Positions 61,412-64,000 of a stretch of 64,000 bases of DNA are shown in pieces. The notes beneath the pieces were generated by a model, which was not told where the DNA came from, did no database searches, and saw only the letters and a list, made by a program, of their open reading frames with translations. Origin of the DNA: Frankia alni ACN14a (GTDB taxonomy: Bacteria > Actinomycetota > Actinomycetes > Frankiales > Frankiaceae); contig NC_008278.1 of NCBI RefSeq assembly GCF_000058485.1, positions 2,164,962 through 2,228,961 on the forward strand. The letters are read 5' to 3'. The position numbers and the translations under genes were made by a program. Numbering within the stretch: position 1 is the first letter of the stretch; each line of letters starts with the position of its first letter.

Positions 61412-63195
61412 GCGGGCATCCCGGCGGGCACCGCGGCGGGTGGGCCGGCGGCCGCGGTGCCCGCCGACCACCCGTCGCGGCGGGCGTAGAGGTATCCCGA
61501 CGGGGCCCCGGCGAGATCCCGGACGCGGCGCAGGTCGTTGTCGAGCAGGGTCACCTCGAACCCGTGCCGGCGCAGCCGCGCGACGAGGTCGGCCGGATCG
61601 CCGAACCCGGGGTGCACCTCCATCACGAGCCTGCCGACCGCGTCCAGCCAGTCCGGCTCGCCGAACAGGGCGAACTCGGAGCCCTCGATGTCGAGTTTGA
61701 GCAGGTCCACCTGGTCGACGCCGCCGGACTCGAGCACCTGGGCCAGCGTCAGCCTCTCGACGTCGCCGTCCCAGTGGGTGGCGCCCTGGCGTGCCGCCGC
61801 GTCGGCGAACACCCCGGTCGACGGTCCGACCAGGGCGTGCAGGAGCTGGATGCGGTGGGAGACGCCGTTGGCGGCGGCATGGTTGACGAAGACGGAGGCG
61901 AAGCCGCGCTGCGCCTCGACGGCGATGACGTCTGCCCCCGCCCGGGCCGCCAGCACCGAGAACAGGCCCTGGTTCGCCCCCAGATCGACGACGATCTCAC
62001 CGGCTGACGGCGCGAATCCGGGCAGCGCGTGGTAGACCCCGCGGCAGTACATCTCCCGGGCGCCGCCGAACGACCCGCCGGGCAGGGTGACCTGGACGCC
62101 GGGCAGCGGGCGGTAGGTGTGGCTGCCCCGGGCCATGGCTCGGTCGGCGGCGTCGAGGGTGCCGGTGCGCAGGACGGCCGGGGCGTGGCGGACGATCGCG
62201 GCGGCGAAGCGCACGGCCGTGGGGCCGCCTGCCACGGCGGCGACGGCGCGGACGTCGCCGATCAGCCGGCGAAGACGGTCGGGCCGGCGGACGGCCCGGG
62301 CCACCGGGGCGGGGCGGCCGGCGGCGCGGCGGTCCGCGGCGGCCTGCTCGGCGATGCCGACCCCGAACGGTCGCGGCCGGTGGTCGAGGTCGCGCAGGGC
62401 GGGTCCGATGTCGAAGGCCTTGTCCTCGGCGAGGCGGGCGATCTGCTCGGCCCGCAGCCGCGGCGCGCCGACGCGGCGTTCGTAGGCGCGGGCGGCGGCG
62501 AGGACCGGGCGGGCCGGCACCGGCACGCAGTACACCCGGCGGCCCTCGGCCGCCGCGGCCGCGGCGACGATCTGGCCCAGTGACAGCGCCCGCGGACCGG
62601 CGACGTCGTAGCCGCGGCCGACCGCCGCGTCGGCGCTCAGCGCCCGCAGCACGGTCGCGGCCAGGTCGTCGACGTGCACCGGCTGGTGCAGCCGCCGGCC
62701 GCCGCCGGGCAGCGGCAGAACGGGAACGCGGCGTACCAGCGCGAGCAGCCGGGCCATGTTGCGGTCGTCCGACCCGCCGTAGATCATCGTCGGGCGGATG
62801 ATCGTCCACTCCAGCCCGCTGGTCTCGATCGTGTGCTCGGCCGCGATCCGCACGCGCTTCGACGGCGGGTCGAGCGCGGTGAAGATCCCGGTGGTGGACA
62901 GGAACACCGCGCGGCGGATGCCCGCCGCCCGGGTCGCGGACACGATCGCGTCGGCGTGGCCGAAGCCGAGGGAGGCGAGGTTGAGCAGGACGGCACAGTC
63001 CGCCGCGGTGAACGCCGCGCTCAGCCCCGCCGGATCGTCGAGGTCGCCGGCGACGGCCGCCGCTCCCTGCCGGCGCAGCGCCGCCGCGGCCGTGGCGCTG
63101 CGGGCCAGCCCGACGACCTCGTGACCCTGCGCGAGCGCGCGTGGCACCACCCGGCTGCCCAGGAAGCCCGTCGCGCCGGTGACGAGAATCCTCAT
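61408..63195 (-). CDS. SDR (NAD-binding epimerase-like) fused to FkbM methyltransferase
   Basis: 595 residues. Residues 1 to about 290 are an extended/atypical SDR: GATGFLGS (residues 7-14), FLSTTGIFTAL and IIRPTMIYGG. From about residue 390 to 560 is an FkbM methyltransferase: EIVVDLGANQGLFSVLA, VIAVEAQRGFASVFV, LLKLDIEGSEFALFG. The linker (about 290-385) is Ala/Arg-rich. The frame is continuous, so the fusion is real in this assembly. It may modify and then methylate the same sugar. ATG at 63195 overlaps the upstream stop. Confidence 0.87.
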   Translation of the reverse strand: MRILVTGATGFLGSRVVPRALAQGHEVVGLARSATAAAALRRQGAAAVAGDLDDPAGLSAAFTAADCAVLLNLASLGFGHADAIVSATRAAGIRRAVFLSTTGIFTALDPPSKRVRIAAEHTIETSGLEWTIIRPTMIYGGSDDRNMARLLALVRRVPVLPLPGGGRRLHQPVHVDDLAATVLRALSADAAVGRGYDVAGPRALSLGQIVAAAAAAEGRRVYCVPVPARPVLAAARAYERRVGAPRLRAEQIARLAEDKAFDIGPALRDLDHRPRPFGVGIAEQAAADRRAAGRPAPVARAVRRPDRLRRLIGDVRAVAAVAGGPTAVRFAAAIVRHAPAVLRTGTLDAADRAMARGSHTYRPLPGVQVTLPGGSFGGAREMYCRGVYHALPGFAPSAGEIVVDLGANQGLFSVLAARAGADVIAVEAQRGFASVFVNHAAANGVSHRIQLLHALVGPSTGVFADAAARQGATHWDGDVERLTLAQVLESGGVDQVDLLKLDIEGSEFALFGEPDWLDAVGRLVMEVHPGFGDPADLVARLRRHGFEVTLLDNDLRRVRDLAGAPSGYLYARRDGWSAGTAAAGPPAAVPAGMPA

Positions 63196-64000
63196 GCCAA
63201 CGCCTCCGGTCCGGGTGCCGTCGCCGGCCGCGGCCCGGTGGGGGCCCGGTGCGGGGCGGGCGCCGCGGCCCGCTGCGCCGGGACCGGCGCGTCCGGTGCG
63301 TCTGGTGCGTCCGGTGCACCGGTGCTCCGCCCGGCGCCGCCGGGGCGGGCCGGTTCGTCGGGGTCGAACAGCAGTTGGCGGTACTGCCGGGCGAGGGCGT
63401 CGCGGTCGAAGTGCCGCTCGACGTGCGCCCGGCCGGCGCGCCCCATCCGGGCCCGGCGGTCTGGGTCCGCGGCCAGCTGCGCGACGGCGGTGGCCAGCGC
63501 CGCGGGATCTTCCGGGGGGACGACGACCTGCCCGGCGGCGGTGAGGATCCGAGCGGCCTCGCCGCGCACCGCGCCGATCACCGGCCGACCGGCGGCGAGA
63601 AGCTCGAACATCTTCGACGGGATGAACACGTCGAACATCGGCACGTTCCGCAGCGGCACCACGCAGAGGTCGGCGGCCGCGACGACTCCCGGCACCTGCT
63701 CGCGGGGCACGCTGTCGTGCAGCACCGTGTTCGCCAGTCCCAGGTCGCGGACGTGCTCGGCGAGCCGGCGTCTGTCGGCGCCCTCCCCGACGAAGGCGAA
63801 CCGGATCCGCGTCTCGCCGGGTTGGGCGTGGCCGGGTCTGGCGTCCTCGAGCCTGGTGTCCTCGAGCCGGGCGGCGGCGTCGGCGACCGAGGTCAGGCCG
63901 TGCGAGATGCCGTGGGCGCCGATGTAGAGCACGAGCGTTTCCGGGCCCGGCGCGCCCAGCCGCGCGCGCAGGCCGGCCGGGGCGACGGTGTCGGGGTGGA
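63192..64000 (-). CDS. Glycosyltransferase, GT4/WbuB-like (5' end outside window)
   Basis: The frame is open to the edge; the visible part starts HPDTVAPAGLRARLGAPG. It has LVLYIGAHGISHGLTSV, FVGEGADRRRL, and the donor-binding FIPSKMFELLAAGRPVIGAV with its E-x7 region. The tail has GAPDAPDAPDAPVPAQ repeats. WbuB-like enzymes add fucosamine or similar sugars; the sugar here is unknown. It is the first visible gene of the right-hand minus operon. Confidence 0.85.
   Translation of the reverse strand, partial: HPDTVAPAGLRARLGAPGPETLVLYIGAHGISHGLTSVADAAARLEDTRLEDARPGHAQPGETRIRFAFVGEGADRRRLAEHVRDLGLANTVLHDSVPREQVPGVVAAADLCVVPLRNVPMFDVFIPSKMFELLAAGRPVIGAVRGEAARILTAAGQVVVPPEDPAALATAVAQLAADPDRRARMGRAGRAHVERHFDRDALARQYRQLLFDPDEPARPGGAGRSTGAPDAPDAPDAPVPAQRAAAPAPHRAPTGPRPATAPGPEALA

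Overview
This is about 64 kb of very GC-rich DNA (roughly three quarters G+C by eye). The gene order and protein families are those of a filamentous actinobacterium, and Frankia is my best guess: comEA-comEC-holA, hrcA-dnaJ-rsmE-phoH-ybeY-corC-era-recO-uppS, dgt-dnaG-rpoD, GTG starts, and 4-base ATGA/GTGA gene overlaps. The genus is an inference; no rRNA or tRNA gene is in view. I see no insertion sequence, prophage, integrase or CRISPR array.

Bases 1 to about 33,200 are a conserved housekeeping block. It starts inside comEA and runs through DNA uptake (comEC), polymerase III delta (holA), ribosomal protein S20 (rpsT, minus strand), lepA, hemW, the CIRCE-controlled heat-shock pair hrcA-dnaJ, and rsmE with an apparent CTG start. 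It continues with phoH, ybeY, a CorC-type CBS protein, a degenerate cytidine-deaminase-like protein, era, a long-tailed NUDIX hydrolase (minus), recO, uppS, an ABM-like protein and a fused alpha-beta glycyl-tRNA synthetase. It ends with a DUF218 membrane protein, transketolase, a PH-domain membrane protein, a 51-residue membrane protein, dgt, dnaG and the principal sigma factor rpoD.

Bases 33,300 to 64,000 (and beyond the right edge) form a large surface-glycan locus. A mixed-strand part (33.3-43.6 kb) holds two SAM methyltransferases, two GT4 glycosyltransferases, an acyltransferase-3 protein, a GT2 transferase, a class E sortase with a 52-residue membrane partner, and a GGDEF/EAL protein. 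Three tight operons follow. A minus operon (49.46 down to 43.59 kb) encodes GT4, flippase, TylF-like methyltransferase, low-molecular-weight tyrosine phosphatase and Gfo/Idh/MocA oxidoreductase. A plus operon (49.67-55.22 kb) encodes a UDP-glucuronate decarboxylase-like enzyme, FkbM methyltransferase, flippase, CgeB-like glycosyltransferase and a second FkbM. A minus operon (64.0 down to 55.41 kb) encodes GT4, an SDR-FkbM fusion, GT4, GT2, a heparinase II/III-like protein, FkbM and GT2. Together they look able to make sugar nucleotides, assemble, methylate and acylate a repeat unit, flip it across the membrane, and trim it. No Wzy polymerase, Wzz or priming transferase is visible here.

The most interesting features are the methyltransferase-rich glycan locus with an SDR-FkbM fusion and paralogous transferases at both ends, the structured leader before phoH, the tandem duplication and 16-base palindrome between the NUDIX gene and recO, and short tandem repeats at gene ends and inside proteins.
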